The translations under genes were made by a program, and so were the position numbers. Positions 47,601 through 58,212 of a DNA stretch of 60,000 nucleotides are shown here, piece by piece (position 1 is the stretch's first letter; each line of letters starts with the position of its first letter). The notes beneath the pieces are model-generated. The model saw only the letters and a list, made by a program, of their open reading frames with translations. It was not told the DNA's origin and ran no database searches. The DNA is from Nematostella vectensis (Eukaryota; Cnidaria; Anthozoa; Actiniaria; Edwardsiidae), in the NCBI RefSeq assembly GCF_932526225.1, contig NC_064037.1:10524203-10584202 (forward strand). Direction: 5' to 3'.

Positions 47601-49356
47601 TACAAAACAACACGCTTACTACACGTTACACGATACAAAACAAGCGACACGATATTTCACGGTCAGGACACACTACATGATCACTAAACACTACACGCTC
47701 ACGATACGATACACGATATATATTATGGCACACTACACGATATGAAACTACAGTCTCAGGACAAGCTACAGGATACATCACGCTCGCGACACACTACATG
47801 ATACAAAACATCACGCTCACGACACCACACGATACAAAACATCACGCTCACGACACACTACACGACTCAAAACGTCACGCTCGCGACACACTACACGGTA
47901 CAAAACATCACCCTCGCGACACACTACACGATACAATACGACACGGTACACCAAGTTCACGCAAGGTACAACTCTCACACGGCACGCTACACGATACAAT
48001 ACGACACGGTACACCAGGTTCACGCAAGCTACAACTCGCACACGGCACGCTACACGATACAATACGACACGGTACACCATGTTCACGCACTCGCACACGG
48101 CATGCTACACGATGCACTACTACACACTCACGACACGCTACACGATATAATACGACACGGTATACCATGTTCACGCAAGCTTCAACTCGCACACGGCACG
48201 CCACACGATGCACTACTACACACTCACGACACGCTACACGATACAATACGACACGGTACACCAGGTTCACGCAAGTTACAACTCGCACACGACACGCCAC
48301 ACGATGCACTACTACACACTCACGACACGCTACACATTAAAACACGCTTACGAAGTACGGCAAATACGTTCAGAGTTGTGTCTACACAATGTGTTATTGT
48401 CTTTAAACAGAAAAGCTCGACATGGTTACAGAAAGCTATTCCAGCTCGCGAGAGAGTCGACTACTTATCACAGAAACGGTGTGTACGCAGGATATTCTAT
48501 AGGGCTAGGATAGAAAGTGATGTTGAGTACAGTTCATATCCTACGAGGCTAGGATAGGAACAGATGTTGAGTACAGACTTGATTCTACTGGGGTAGGGCA
48601 GGGAGAGATGTTGAGTATAGACAATATTCTATAGGGGTAGGGTAGGGAGAGATGTTGAGTATAGACGATATTTTATAGGGGTAGGGTAGGGAGAGATGTT
48701 GAGTACAGACGATATTCTAAAGGGATAGGGTAGGGAGAGATGTTGAGTACAGACGATATTCTATAGGGGTAGGGTAGGGAGAGGTGTTGAGTACAGACGA
48801 TAATCTATAGGGATTGGGTAGGTAGAGATGTTAAATACAGACTTGATTCTACAGGGATGGGGGTAGGAAGAGCTTGGTAGTACAGACTTGATTCTACAGG
48901 GGTAGGGTAGGGAGAGCTTCCGTGTACAGACTTGATTCTACAGGGGTAGGGTATGGAGAGCTTCCGTGTACAGACTTGATTCTACAGGGGTAGGGTAGGG
49001 AGAGCCTGCGAGTAAGACTTGATTCTACAGGGATGGGATAGGGAAAGCCTGCGAATAAGACTTGATTCTACAGGGATGGGGTAGGGAGAGCTTCCTTGTA
49101 CAGACAGGGGTAGGGTTTATTCTACAGGGGTTGGGATAGTAGCAGAGCAGTAGTGATACACAATAGTGACATTGCGCTATTTTTTTTGCAGACGCCGCTT
49201 ATTCTAAACGACATCAACGAGCTTTTGCAACCGCTGATAGATGCGTCAGCGGCAGACTTGTACTACGCATGCGTTAGAATTGAGGAAGGGCTTCGCAGCT
49301 ACGATGTGATCTCTACTGAAGTGACGGGAAGACGTACACCACAGGGAACCCGCTAA
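32698..49356 (+). CDS. Large unrecognised protein, 33 exons, 1,144 aa
   Basis: Exons: 32698-32769, 32999-33054, 33742-33903, 34365-34411, 35097-35269, 35476-35554, 35673-35728, 36041-36113, 36213-36292, 36390-36449, 36524-36612, 36726-36847, 37781-37949, 38068-38160, 38712-38844, 39114-39190, 40310-40427, 40897-40989, 41231-41333, 41416-41489, 41582-41706, 42280-42395, 42881-42993, 43200-43347, 43478-43534, 43609-43733, 43911-43990, 45641-45707, 46552-46722, 46846-46998, 47073-47190, 48411-48478, 49192-49356. Every phase joins, giving 3,435 bases. Exons 1, 2, 11 (weak GTCCGT donor) and 32 are least certain. The N-terminus is basic and Ser/Gln-rich; the rest is mixed alpha-helical with no signal peptide, membrane segment, zinc or kinase motif. 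Stretches worth searching: NSWTLLLSGLEDLPYNPYPT, GRHIARTIGSPTLWGLYPIL, MDWRLVLVKKSFMLHYIEGA. It reads like a conserved cytoplasmic scaffold or complex subunit, but I assign no function. Confidence 0.85.
34421..34441 (+). repeat. T10-G11 homopolymer pair in intron 4
   Basis: A run of T followed directly by a run of G, ten bases after the exon 4 donor. Confidence 0.8.
38148..38262 (+). repeat. Three copies of the exon 14 end plus splice donor
   Basis: Exon 14 ends ATGGACAG|GTACATCTCC at 38160. CATGACAG|GTACATCTCC recurs at 38200 and CATGGACAG|GTACATTT at 38257, separated by C-rich runs. Confidence 0.85.
39365..40260 (+). repeat. Diverged tandem array, about 150-bp unit, with CRE-like TGACGTCA and CACGTG words (intron 16)
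   Basis: The unit starts atgacaaccaaacttgg(c/t), continues with gtgtcatg...gtgtcaag, and contains (g)gtcacgtg followed by gtgacgtcatcgacgac-gtcac. About six copies are recognisable (starts near 39373, 39525, 39665, 39805, 39975, 40165), each diverged. Octamers TGACGTCA or one-mismatch forms appear in nearly every copy. Confidence 0.8.
40569..40815. mobile_element. MITE copy 2, about 247 bp, intron 17 of the large gene
   Basis: Same family as 25659-25912. Ends are TTTAAAGCGCATTGTCACC and CAATGCGGCTTTAA, suggesting a TA (or TTAA-like) target duplication. Confidence 0.8.
41640..42240 (+). repeat. Tandem array of the exon 21 3' part plus its splice donor, 76-79 bp unit
   Basis: The last roughly 50 bases of exon 21 (from CCTAACCCTTACC to GCCAATAG) and the first 28 of the intron (GTAATGGGTAGA...) are repeated. 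Donor junctions AATAG|GTAATG fall at 41706, 41785, 41864, 41943, 42019 and 42095, followed by degenerate copies. Spacing is 79, 79, 79, 76 and 76. Confidence 0.95.
42375..42710 (+). repeat. Tandem array of the exon 22 end plus its splice donor, 89-bp unit
   Basis: Junctions GCCTATG|GT occur at 42395, 42484, 42573, 42665 and, degenerate, 42706. The rest of the unit carries tagttgtacattTagacaag and aataaatgtacatgtat words. Confidence 0.95.
44045..45600 (+). repeat. Minisatellite, about 40-bp unit, about 39 copies (intron 27)
   Basis: Unit gtgtgcaaaggatccctgg then ggggagtggggagctgtggg. The array is G-rich on the plus strand and includes a G21 run at 44288. Because the unit is often a multiple of three, long proline/histidine-rich frames run through it on the minus strand and glycine/cysteine-rich ones on the plus strand; these are not genes. 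Confidence 0.97.
45828..46456 (-). pseudogene. 5'-truncated CR1/L2-like LINE, C-terminal ORF fragment, in intron 28
   Basis: The minus-strand frame ending at 46049 reads QRVQNAAARLLTSCKKYDHI, TPVLRNLHWLPVRYRVKFKI, LLITFKALQGLAPRYITDLI and then FGDRSFSVAAPTLWNALPAN. This is the very common C-terminal segment of CR1/L2-clade non-LTR reverse transcriptase proteins. The frame is open, but the element lacks its catalytic domain. Its 3' end finishes in an ATT-type simple repeat at 45828-45850 (plus strand AATAATAAT), matching the pattern of the 15.8-16.4 kb LINE. Confidence 0.88.
47200..48350 (+). repeat. Minisatellite of acacgctacacgatacaa-type units (intron 31)
   Basis: Degenerate units of about 32-35 bp (cacgcttacgtcacgctac, acgatacaaaacaa) with a second block after 47930 where a longer unit of about 67 bp (acacggtacaccaggttcac, gcaagctacaactcgcac) takes over. 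Starts about ten bases after the exon 31 donor at 47190. Confidence 0.93.
48490..49140 (+). repeat. Minisatellite of ggggtagggtagggagag-type units (intron 32)
   Basis: About 12 copies of a unit of about 55 bp (ttctataggggtagggtag, ggagagatgttgagtacaga). The array starts within about 15 bases of the exon 32 donor at 48478. Confidence 0.93.
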
Positions 49357-49776
49357 GTAAAAGGGAGACCTCCCCCAATAGAAACCCGCCGAGTGACTAA
49401 ACAACGTACACTACAGGAAACCAGTTGCAGTCTCTCACCACAAAGAACCCACAGGGAACCCGCAAAGGAAGCTGCAGTCCCAGTGTCTATGCCCCATATC
49501 CTTTCGTATATTTATTAATTTCTTTTTTTTATGTACATTAGTATTTTATGGATATGTATATATGTTTAGTATGTAAATATCTAGTTTTGTTAAATTATTA
49601 TACGTCCCATTTTGATGTGGTGTTGATTTTTTTACCTTCTAATACATTCGTGAAAAAAAGCGAGCTTTTATCCTTTAATTATTATACTTTCGTGTTCCTA
49701 TGCTATCCATAAATTCTTCTGATCCATTACCCCCTCCACCCCACCCTCTCCTTACTACACCCTCGCGACATGCCGG
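49357..49776. other. 3' flank of the large gene
   Basis: 3' untranslated and intergenic sequence, AT-rich from 49500 onward. A short duplication of accacagggaacccgc-like words spans the stop codon (49335-49460). No further gene. Confidence 0.5.
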
Positions 49777-50140
49777 AAGAACCTGGAAAATTCGCAATTC
49801 GAGATTAAAAAAGAAGACACAATTTCTTACAATGGCAATCGGTTCCTTGTATTCCTGACTGATTTTTGAAACACAAATAACGTGAGGCCGAAATGCACAT
49901 ACCCAGATTTTTGCTTTTTAAGATTTTTTTCCCTTGATCATCCTTGCGCTTTCTATGAGCTCAGGAACGAGAAGCTCAAATTTCAATGACACTTTACAAA
50001 AAGTGGCATCAATTAAAAAAACGTCGCATTTGGTATTTTGTTTGCTATTACTCACTAAGTACTTAGATAAATTTTCCCGCCTTATTAGATCTGAAATGAG
50101 TTTATTTGAAGCGTTAAGTCATGTTTTTCCGTCATTACCA
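49777..50140 (+). repeat. Dispersed repeat, copy 2 (same family as 14075-14450)
   Basis: See the partner at 14075-14450; aligned by eye at about 85%. Confidence 0.8.
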
Positions 50141-50289
50141 CCCTCGCAGGTTTCCCGCTGATAAAGCCATGTTGCCACAATGACTTCTAGAGTTGTTTCG
50201 ACTGAGCAGATGCCTATTTAATCTCCGATGCGAAAGTTTTACTTTATGAGTGAGACGATTTGCTCGCCCTTTTTCCCCGGTTCGCCTAC

Positions 50290-50408
50290 GCGGCTACAAT
50301 TACCACAGGTCTTCGGACAGGCATGACGAACATGAGCTGCAGTCTTCCCCCGTTTGTCACAGTAAAACGAAAGCCTCGAGCACAGACGGTCGTTGAAATC
50401 TTTGCAAT
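50290..50408 (-). CDS. ShKT-domain exon (internal exon of a minus-strand gene)
   Basis: The minus strand has an acceptor (tttgcttcag) before 50408 and a donor (GTAGGC) after 50290. The 39-residue product contains six cysteines in the ShKT pattern: C-K-D near the start, then C-x6-C, a K-R pair, and a terminal C-P-K-T-C-x2-C. ShKT modules occur both in sea-anemone potassium-channel toxins and, far more often, as domains of secreted metalloproteases, peroxidases and matrix proteins, so this is not evidence of a toxin. The dyad lysine-tyrosine of the channel-blocking toxins is not evident. Neighbouring exons were not found; the upstream intron would hold the 50.5-52.1 kb minisatellite. Confidence 0.7.
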
Positions 50409-50484
50409 CTGAAGCAAAGGAAACATATTTGAGGCGGATCATGAAGAATTCAGAAAAGTGTGTTAAGTCTTATTTGCTCCGTAC

Positions 50485-52098
50485 GACAAAGCCCACAAGA
50501 CCGGGGGCACATCCTACTTAGCGATGATGTGTCGCATAGGTCTCAACCCCCCCTTCCCCCTGTCACTCACCACAAAGCCCACAAGACCGGGGGCACATCC
50601 TACTTAGCGATGATGTGTCGCACAGATCTCAACCCCCCCCCCCCCCTGTCACTCACCACAAAGCCCACAAGACCAGGGGCACATCCTACTTAGCGATGAT
50701 GTGTCGCATAGGTCTCAAACCCCCCTTCCCCCTGTCACTCACCAAAAAGCCCACAAGACCTAGGGCACATCCTACTTAGCGATGAAGTGTCGCACAGGTC
50801 TCAACCCCCCCTGTCACTCACCACAAAGCCCACAAGACCGGGGGCACATCCTACTTAGCGATGAAGTGTCGCACAGGTCTCAACCCCCCCCTCCCTGTTA
50901 ATCACCACAAATCCCACAAGACCGGGGGCACATCCTACTTAGCGATGAAGTGTCGCACAGGTCTCAACCCCCCTGTCACTCACCACAAAGCTCACAAGAC
51001 CTGGGACGCATCCTACTTAGCGATGAAGTGTCGCACAGGTCTCAAACCTCCTGTCACTCACCACAAAGCTCACAAGACCTGGGGCACATACTACTTAGCG
51101 ATGAAGTGTCGCACAGGTCTCAACCCCCCCTGTCACTCACCACAAAGCCCACAAGACCGGGGGCACATCCTACTTAGCGATGAAGTGTCGCACAGGTGTC
51201 AACCCCCCTGTCACTCACCACAAAGCCCACAAGACCTGGGGCACATCCTACTTAGCGATGAAGTGTCGCACACGTCTCAACCCCCCTGTCACTCACCACA
51301 AAGCCCACAAGACCGGGGGCACATCCTACTTAGCGATGAAGTGTCGCACAGGTCTCAACCCCCCCTGTCACTCACCACAAAGCCCACAAGACCGGGGGCA
51401 CATCCTACTTAGCGATGAAGTGTCGCACAGGTCTCAACCTCCCTGTCACTCACCACAAAGCTCACAAGACCTGGGGCACATCCTACTTAGCGATGAAGTG
51501 TCGCACAGGTCTCAATCCCCCTGTCACTCACCACAAAGCCCACAAGACCGGGGGCACATCCTACTTAGCGATGACCTGTCGCGCAGGTCTCAACCCCCCC
51601 CCCCCCTGTCACTCACCACAAAGCCCACAAGACCTTGGGCACATCCTACTTAGCGATGATGTGTCACACAGGTCTCAAACCCCCCCCCCCCCCTGTCACT
51701 CACCACAAAGCCCACAAGACCGGGGGCACATCCTACTTAGCGATGAAGTGTCACACATGTCTCAACCCCCCCCCCCTGTCACTCACCACAAAGCCCACAA
51801 GACCTAGGGCACATCCTACTTAGCGATGAAGTGTCGCACAGGTCTCAACCCCCCCTGTCACTCACCACAAAGCCCACAAGACCTGGGGCACATCCTACTT
51901 AGCGATGAAGTGTCGCACAGGTCTCAACCCCCCCCCCCCCCCCCCTGTCACTCACCACAAAGCCCACAAGACCTGGGGCACATCCTACTTAGCGATGAAG
52001 TGTCGCACAGGTCTCAACCCCCCTGTCACTCACCACAAAGCCCACAAGACCTGGGGCACATCCTACTTAGCGATGAAGTGTCGCACAGGTCTCTCCCG
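50485..52098. repeat. Minisatellite, about 80-bp unit, about 20 copies
   Basis: Unit: tgtcactcaccacaaagccc, acaagaccgggggcacatcc, tacttagcgatgaagtgtcg, cacaggtctcaaccccccc. Copies differ mainly in the length of the C run (5-19) and in cgggg/ctggg variants. Open frames through it are artefacts. Each unit carries, on the minus strand, a donor-like GTGAGTGACAG. Confidence 0.97.
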
Positions 52099-54500
52099 AA
52101 CCACTCCATAATTCTCCTGCATCGCGTGCTGTCCATATCATCACAATATGCTAATAAAATAATACGCTTTGATTAGATTTCTAAAAAAAATCTCAAGAAG
52201 GCGTGTACCCCCTCCCCATTTATTCTTCCCGAAGAGCGGTTTCCATATAGAAATAAATAAATAGTCCTTCTTATCTCCATTCCCCACCTTACTTTTGGAA
52301 TTAGCCGCAGTGTCAGCGAAATGTTTGCTACACGTGTGTTGTTACTTGATTTTTTTTCTGGTGAATTAAATACTTAAACATCTCTCAAAGTGCAAAAATG
52401 TCATTGTCCCGTTCATGCGATAAGCAGTGATACGTGTAATTGTAGGTAATCAAGAGCTCTGGGTAATTTGTTCCTGTGGGTGACTCACGCAGTAAACATA
52501 CTCTTTTTGTTTTATAAGAACCTATTTTTATAAGAACGTCCAGCCTGAGATTTCACCAAATTTAACGAACATGCTAAAACCGTGTCGAGACTCAGATAGC
52601 AAAAAAAATATTGTTTTGTTAGTCTGACGCGTTCTAAAATGCAGAACCAAGTTCTGTTCATAATAACATTGCTATTGATCATTTGGGTAATTTGATCTCT
52701 TCCAATTATTCATTAGGTATGTTATATTCTTATATACATTTAAATTGAGAACATCAATAAGAACATTTTCAGCCTTAAAATGCTTAAAAAAAAGAACGAC
52801 TCAGCCTCAACTTAAATTAGAAAGTTCTTATAAAAAAGAGTGTATACCTACAGCAGTGTGTGACGCAATACGCGAAGATTCCCCTCTACAAACACTAGGA
52901 ATCTATTGTACATGTATGATACTCTACTTGTTACTATTGAAATGTCAAGTACAAATCTATGCATTTCCAGGTTTTTTTTCTTCTACTTATAGGCCTCTCT
53001 TACCTTCTCTTTCGGGCTCTATGTATCCAGGTCTTCCGACATACACGCTCGAAGACAGTACGTACTGCACGCAAACGATAACAATTAGAAAACGACAAAC
53101 CATCGTTTGAAATGAGGCCATGATTTTTTTTTTTTTGCGTCTGTGATAGCCTATAACTGTGAAAACTTCGCAAACGATATTCTTGATTCTGTGATTCTAA
53201 GATTGATAAATAAACTCCTGTTGAATCTCCTCGCTTCGCTCTATTTATGCTATGCCATGGGGTACTTAAACACTGTGTATATCACCATCAGGACCGCCTA
53301 TTTACGCGGTCTTTAAATTCCCCGCCGCAAGTTTGGCGTGCCTAGAAAGGTTGGACGGGGGCTGGTTCGTAAGAACGGAAGCGCGCCGGCGTGTGACGAG
53401 CTACCAGTCATATCACAGCAACTTAAAGAGAGAAGATGATTCTTTATACTAATTTTTGTAATTCTACGTTCGACCATAGCATTTATAGTACTACCGGTTA
53501 CAACATCGTATATCGTTTTTCGAAGTCCCATGCTCTTAAACCCTGATTACACTTGAACACGACAAGTGACGAACAAAACAGTGCAACCCATAGCTACAAG
53601 TCCGACAGCGACTTCTTGTACTGGTGAAAGCAAAGCATCTTGTGACGTACAAAATGGCACTGGAAGTAACCAAGTGACAAAGAAATGCATGCCATTCTTT
53701 AGAGGAACACGTAGCTTCTGACAATTCGCTTCAGATATTTACGACATATTTCAATTTTCTTTCCCCTATCGTAGTTAATTAGACAGGCCCACAAAGGTCA
53801 ACAAGTGACGCTCAAATCCTGAACACTTTTAATTATCGCGAGCTAAAAATAAAATCGCGAATGAACCCTTTTAATTAAGGAAATAGATTGGGTGTAGACC
53901 TAGTAATTTCAGGAATTCAACATTTACAAGTTACAAGCGTTCTAATGAAAAGTCAGCGCCGAATTGAACACGCGAACCTCGTGGTTTATCCATCCATCTA
54001 AAGCTTTTCGACATGAAGATCATGTCGCTATGGTAACATATCAGTTTCCAAGACACGGTCAACATCGCGATTTAGTTCTTCTCAACTCAAGCTGGACATT
54101 CGGTTGCCATGGTGACAGAACAAATAATGTCCCTGAATGTAGAAAACCTCTACAAGTTTAAATGATTTCTGGCCATTTTCTTTTTTAAAAGAAAAAACAC
54201 AGATTATTAATGATTAATCAGCACGTATTAGCAGGCTGAGTTCTACATTTCTTTATACAAACTGCGTTTCATCGCCTCTATCTACTCAACCCGTATTTCC
54301 TGCCTCTTATCGCCCTGTTACAATAATGAGACAAAGAAGGGCAATAGAAGGCGTGTCAGGGCGGGGTAACTAAACTGATTGATGGCATGATTATTGGAGC
54401 CAATCTGAAATATTGGAGCCAAAATTGCACAGGAGAGTTCCCTCCCTTAATATGCTTTAGTACTTCTATACTACTATATAAACATCAGTTGGTCTTGGTT
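52099..54500. other. Intergenic, no supported gene
   Basis: AT-rich with no recognisable coding sequence. Frames at 52745-53110 and 53313-53724 have no domain. Confidence 0.45.
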
Positions 54501-54504
54501 TCCA

Positions 54505-55960
54505 TATATACACCATGTGTGCGTGACATTACCATGATCCTTCTTACGACACGTGTGCGTGACATTACCGTGATCCCCTTACGACACGTGTGCGTGACAT
54601 TACCGTGATTCTCCTTACGACACGTGCGCGTGACATTACCGTGATCCACCATACGTCACATGTGCGTGACAGTGCCGTGATCCTCCTTACGACAGTGTGC
54701 GTGACATTACCGTGATCCTCCTTAACACACGTGTGCTTGACAGGACGGTATTCCTCCTTACGTCACATGTGCGTGACAGTACCGTGATCTTCCTTAGGAC
54801 ATGTCTGCGTGACATAACCGGGACCATTCTTACGACACGTGTGCGTGTTATTACCGTGATCCTCCTTACGAAACGTTTGCGTGAAATAACCGTGATCCTA
54901 CTTACTACACGTGTGCATGACAGAACCGTGATCATTCTTACGATGCGTGTGCGTTTCATTACCGTGGACCTCCTTACGACACGTGTGCGTTACATTACCT
55001 TGATCCCCTTACGACACGTGTGCGTGACATTACCGTGATCCTCCTTACGACACGTGCGCGTGACATTACCGTGATCCACCATACGTCACATGTGCGTGAC
55101 AGTGCCGTGATCCTCCTTACGACAGTGTGCGTGACATTACCGTGATCCTCCTTAACACACGTGTGCTTGACAGGACGGTATTCCTCCTTACGTCACATGT
55201 GCGTGACAGTACCGTGATCTTCCTTAGGACATGTCTGCGTGACATAACCGGGACCATTCTTACGACACGTGTGCGTGTTATTACCGTGATCCTCCTTACG
55301 AAACGTTTGCGTGAAATAACCGTGATCCTACTTACTACACGTGTGCATGACAGAACCGTGATCATTCTTACGATGCGTGTGCGTTTCATTACCGTGGACC
55401 TCCTTACGACACGTGTGCGTTACATTACCTTGATCCCCTTACGACACGTGTGCGTGACATTACCGTGATCCTCCTTACGAGACGTGTGCGTGACATTACT
55501 GTGATCCTCCTTACGACAGTGTGCGTGACATAACCGTGGTCCCCTTACGACAGTGTGCGTGTCATTACCGTGATCCTCCTTACGCACGTGTGCGTGACAG
55601 TACCGTGATCCTTCTTACGACCGACACGCGTGCGTGACATTACCGTGGTCCTCCTTACTAAACATGTGCGTGACATTACCGTGATCCTCCTTACGACACG
55701 TGTGCGTGACATTACCGTGATCCTCCTTACGACACGTGTGCGTGACATTACCGTGATCCTCCTTACGCACGTGTGCGTGACAGTACCGTGATCCTTCTTA
55801 CGACCGACACGTGTGCGTGACATTACCGTGATCCTCCTTTCGACACGTGTAAGTGAAATTACCGTGAATCTCCTTACACCACATGTGCGTGACAGTGCAG
55901 TATGATTCTCCTTACACCAGGAGTGTGTGACAGTGATGTGATCATCCTTAAACAGGAGAG
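54505..55960. repeat. Minisatellite of acacgtgtgcgtgacattac-type units with a 430-bp higher-order duplication
   Basis: Basic unit about 36 bp (cgtgatcctccttacgacac, gtgtgcgtgacattac). The segment 54610-55050 is repeated, apparently without change, 430 bases later (55040-55480): the 90-residue frame at 54687-54959 and that at 55117-55389 are identical. The array degrades toward 55960. Confidence 0.95.
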
Positions 55961-56164
55961 TGTGACTGCACTGTACGGTGTGACTGTACTGACTGTATTT
56001 ACGTCACGCAAGTGTTTGTGATTCTTCTTACGTTACGCAAGCCTGTGTGATTCTTCTTACGTCACGCAAGCGTTGGCTGTTTCCCCCAGGTCACGTAAGC
56101 GTGTGTTATTTAACTACTTTTGGCAGTTGCACATCACGATACATTGTATTTCACAAGCTGTTGT

Positions 56165-56400
56165 TAATCGTTTATATGGAGGTTTAACTGTAGCAGTTCT
56201 TCTATTGATGAAGGTTTGTTATATGGAGGTTTAAATGTAGCATTTCCTCTTGGTATTATAAATGTTCGTTGTATGTAGGTTTCACTGTAGCAGTTTTTCT
56301 AGGTAATATAAATGAAGGTTTGTTATATGGATTTTTTACTTTAGCAGTTCTTGGTAATATAAATAAAGATTCGTTGTATGTAGGTTTCACTGTACTACTT
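56165..56400 (+). repeat. Tandem repeat, about 60-65-bp unit, 4 copies
   Basis: Units of the form ttatatggaggtttaactgt, agcagttcttct, aatataaatgaaggtttg with moderate divergence. Confidence 0.8.
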
Positions 56401-58013
56401 ATGATGACGCTCGTAGAGTGCGCGGGAGTATGGAGAAGCTAAAAGTGGATGTTAAGCCTCTGTCACACGTACACGTGAATTTGTTTCTGCGACTTGAAGA
56501 CATTTGTTTCGGAAAGTAGAAGCGAGTTATACTTTTCGTGCGACTTTGAAAAAAAAAAACAAGTTGCAAAGGGGATGTCACATGTAAAAAACACAAGTGC
56601 GACAGTTTTTTTATTTGCGAAACAAGTTGCACAGGAAAAACGTAAGTGTGATGACAAGGCCTTTAAATAAGCAAACTCCTGTTTATGAAAAGACCTCGCC
56701 AACCTGAACGGCGGTCTTGACACTCTAGGCGAGTCTAATTGCCCGGGGGCATGCTCTAGATTCTCGCAAAGTACTCGCATTAAATGCTCACGAAAATTGC
56801 AAAAGATTGCTCTTATTTCTGCTAATCAAGAGCTGCTTAGTTCGACGCCCTATTGCTGAAATATGCTATTTGATCAAAGCGCGCCCAAAGTATCATTTAT
56901 TCTGTAAGAAACATCATTATATCCAACTTTCCAGGCTTTTACGTGGAATGATGAGCTTCGATTTTTTAAAAACAATACTCTGAATCTGTTTAAATCTTAC
57001 TAGAGAGATTGTAGCGTTATTACCCTGTCATAGGGACACCAATCTCACATGTTTATCATCTGACTTTTATCAGAAGTGTTATTAAGTGAATTTTCATGTT
57101 TTTACAAGACGTATTACAATTCAATTAGGCTTCGTAATCCAGTACTGACATTTTTACCCCAAGGCCTTGAAACAGTTATTGCTTTAAGATACGTTGAGAT
57201 TCATTCCATTCATACAAGCATGCAACATTCCTTTCCTTTAGTCAGCTTACTTTATTCTCAGCGATGATCCTTCTTAGGATTTAAAAAAGAGGATATCTAC
57301 AAAAAAACACGTATGAGTCAAACGATACGACACGCTCTACTCAAACATCGCCCAATGGAACCTCAATTGGCAACAAGTGGGTGAATATTCTTGTTCTATC
57401 GGTGTTTTTCCACCATAAGGAGGCGTTAGCGCGCTTTTTTGTCTTTTTTTGGGGGGTGAGTCACCGCGGTACGCCGTCGGGTGGTATATAAGTGGTACTT
57501 AACTACGTGGTTTGGCAATCGCTATACAAAACACGAAAAAACGAGAAAATGTGTTACATCCAAGCGGAATAATGCACTCAAGAAAAAGATCAATTCAATG
57601 CCTGATTTTGTTGTCTTAATTCTTCTCGATGAAAGGAAAAACAACTAATTGTTGAGTCTTTCATCGCCCTGGAGTCGCAAATAATGCTATCTGACAAGTG
57701 TCTGTTTTCACATCGCTCTTAATGTAAAACAACATGTACTAAGGAGTTTCTCTTAACCTTGGAGTAGCTTCACCCGCCGCTCCACCTCAGAGAGGTCGGA
57801 CAGCAAAGCTTGTTCAAGTTTGCTTAGCGAGCAAAAAGAGGAGTCTCTAAGAAAAGCAACGCCGATTATTGAAAGACGAGTTCTAAGCGGTCACTGTCGG
57901 ATTGGACGCAGAATTGAAGCAAATTTCAGTAAGTAGAGACCTACGCCGCCATTGTTTGAGAAACTTGAGTGGGGGAAAACGACGTGTTGCTACTCTGTGC
58001 GTACGTGCGTCGA
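56401..58013. other. Intergenic, no supported gene
   Basis: 56455-56660 has repeated pieces of cacaagt(t)gc and gcgac; a TATA-like tggtatataagtgg lies at 57481 without an identifiable gene behind it. Confidence 0.4.
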
Positions 58014-58212
58014 GGATAGAGGGGCGTAAGGGGGGGGGGGGGGGGGGGCGTGCGAAAACCGCACAGAAAACGCCGAAAACCACAAAACCGTCAAAATAAG
58101 TCAATAACCGTAAACCGCATAGTCTAGAGAAACTGCAATGGAATAAAATACGAAAAACCGCGCCAAATTAAGGCAAAACCGCATCACCGTAAAACCCTAC
58201 GCCCCCTCTATC
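58014..58212. mobile_element. Short foldback/MITE with GATAGAGGGGCGTA ends
   Basis: Left end GGATAGAGGGGCGTAAGG, right end (inverted) CGATAGAGGGGGCGTAGGG. The interior consists of (a)aaaccgcA-type words: aaaccgcacag, aaaaccacaaaaccg, aaaaccgcgcc, aaaaccgcatc. A G20 run follows the left end. Confidence 0.6.

Noticed and set aside
47076-48557. His/Thr/Arg-rich frames such as TRHATRYNTTRYT
   Set aside because: Minisatellite translation in intron 31; only 48411-48478 behaves as an exon, in a different frame.
50290-50408. Reading the ShKT exon as a sea-anemone channel toxin gene
   Set aside because: Only the cysteine framework is visible; no adjacent signal peptide or propeptide exon, and ShKT modules are widespread in non-toxin secreted proteins.
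50485-52098. CRISPR-like regular repeats
   Set aside because: The units are head-to-tail without distinct spacers and the genome is clearly eukaryotic.
50460-52176. Repeated frames containing HKAHKTGGTSYLAMKCRTGL-like peptides
   Set aside because: Artefact of the 80-bp minisatellite; the same DNA is open in two or three frames, and the frames break only where the C runs change length.
54387-55823. Val/Thr/Arg-rich frames (RVRDITVILLTTRV repeats)
   Set aside because: Minisatellite translation on both strands without any other coding signal.
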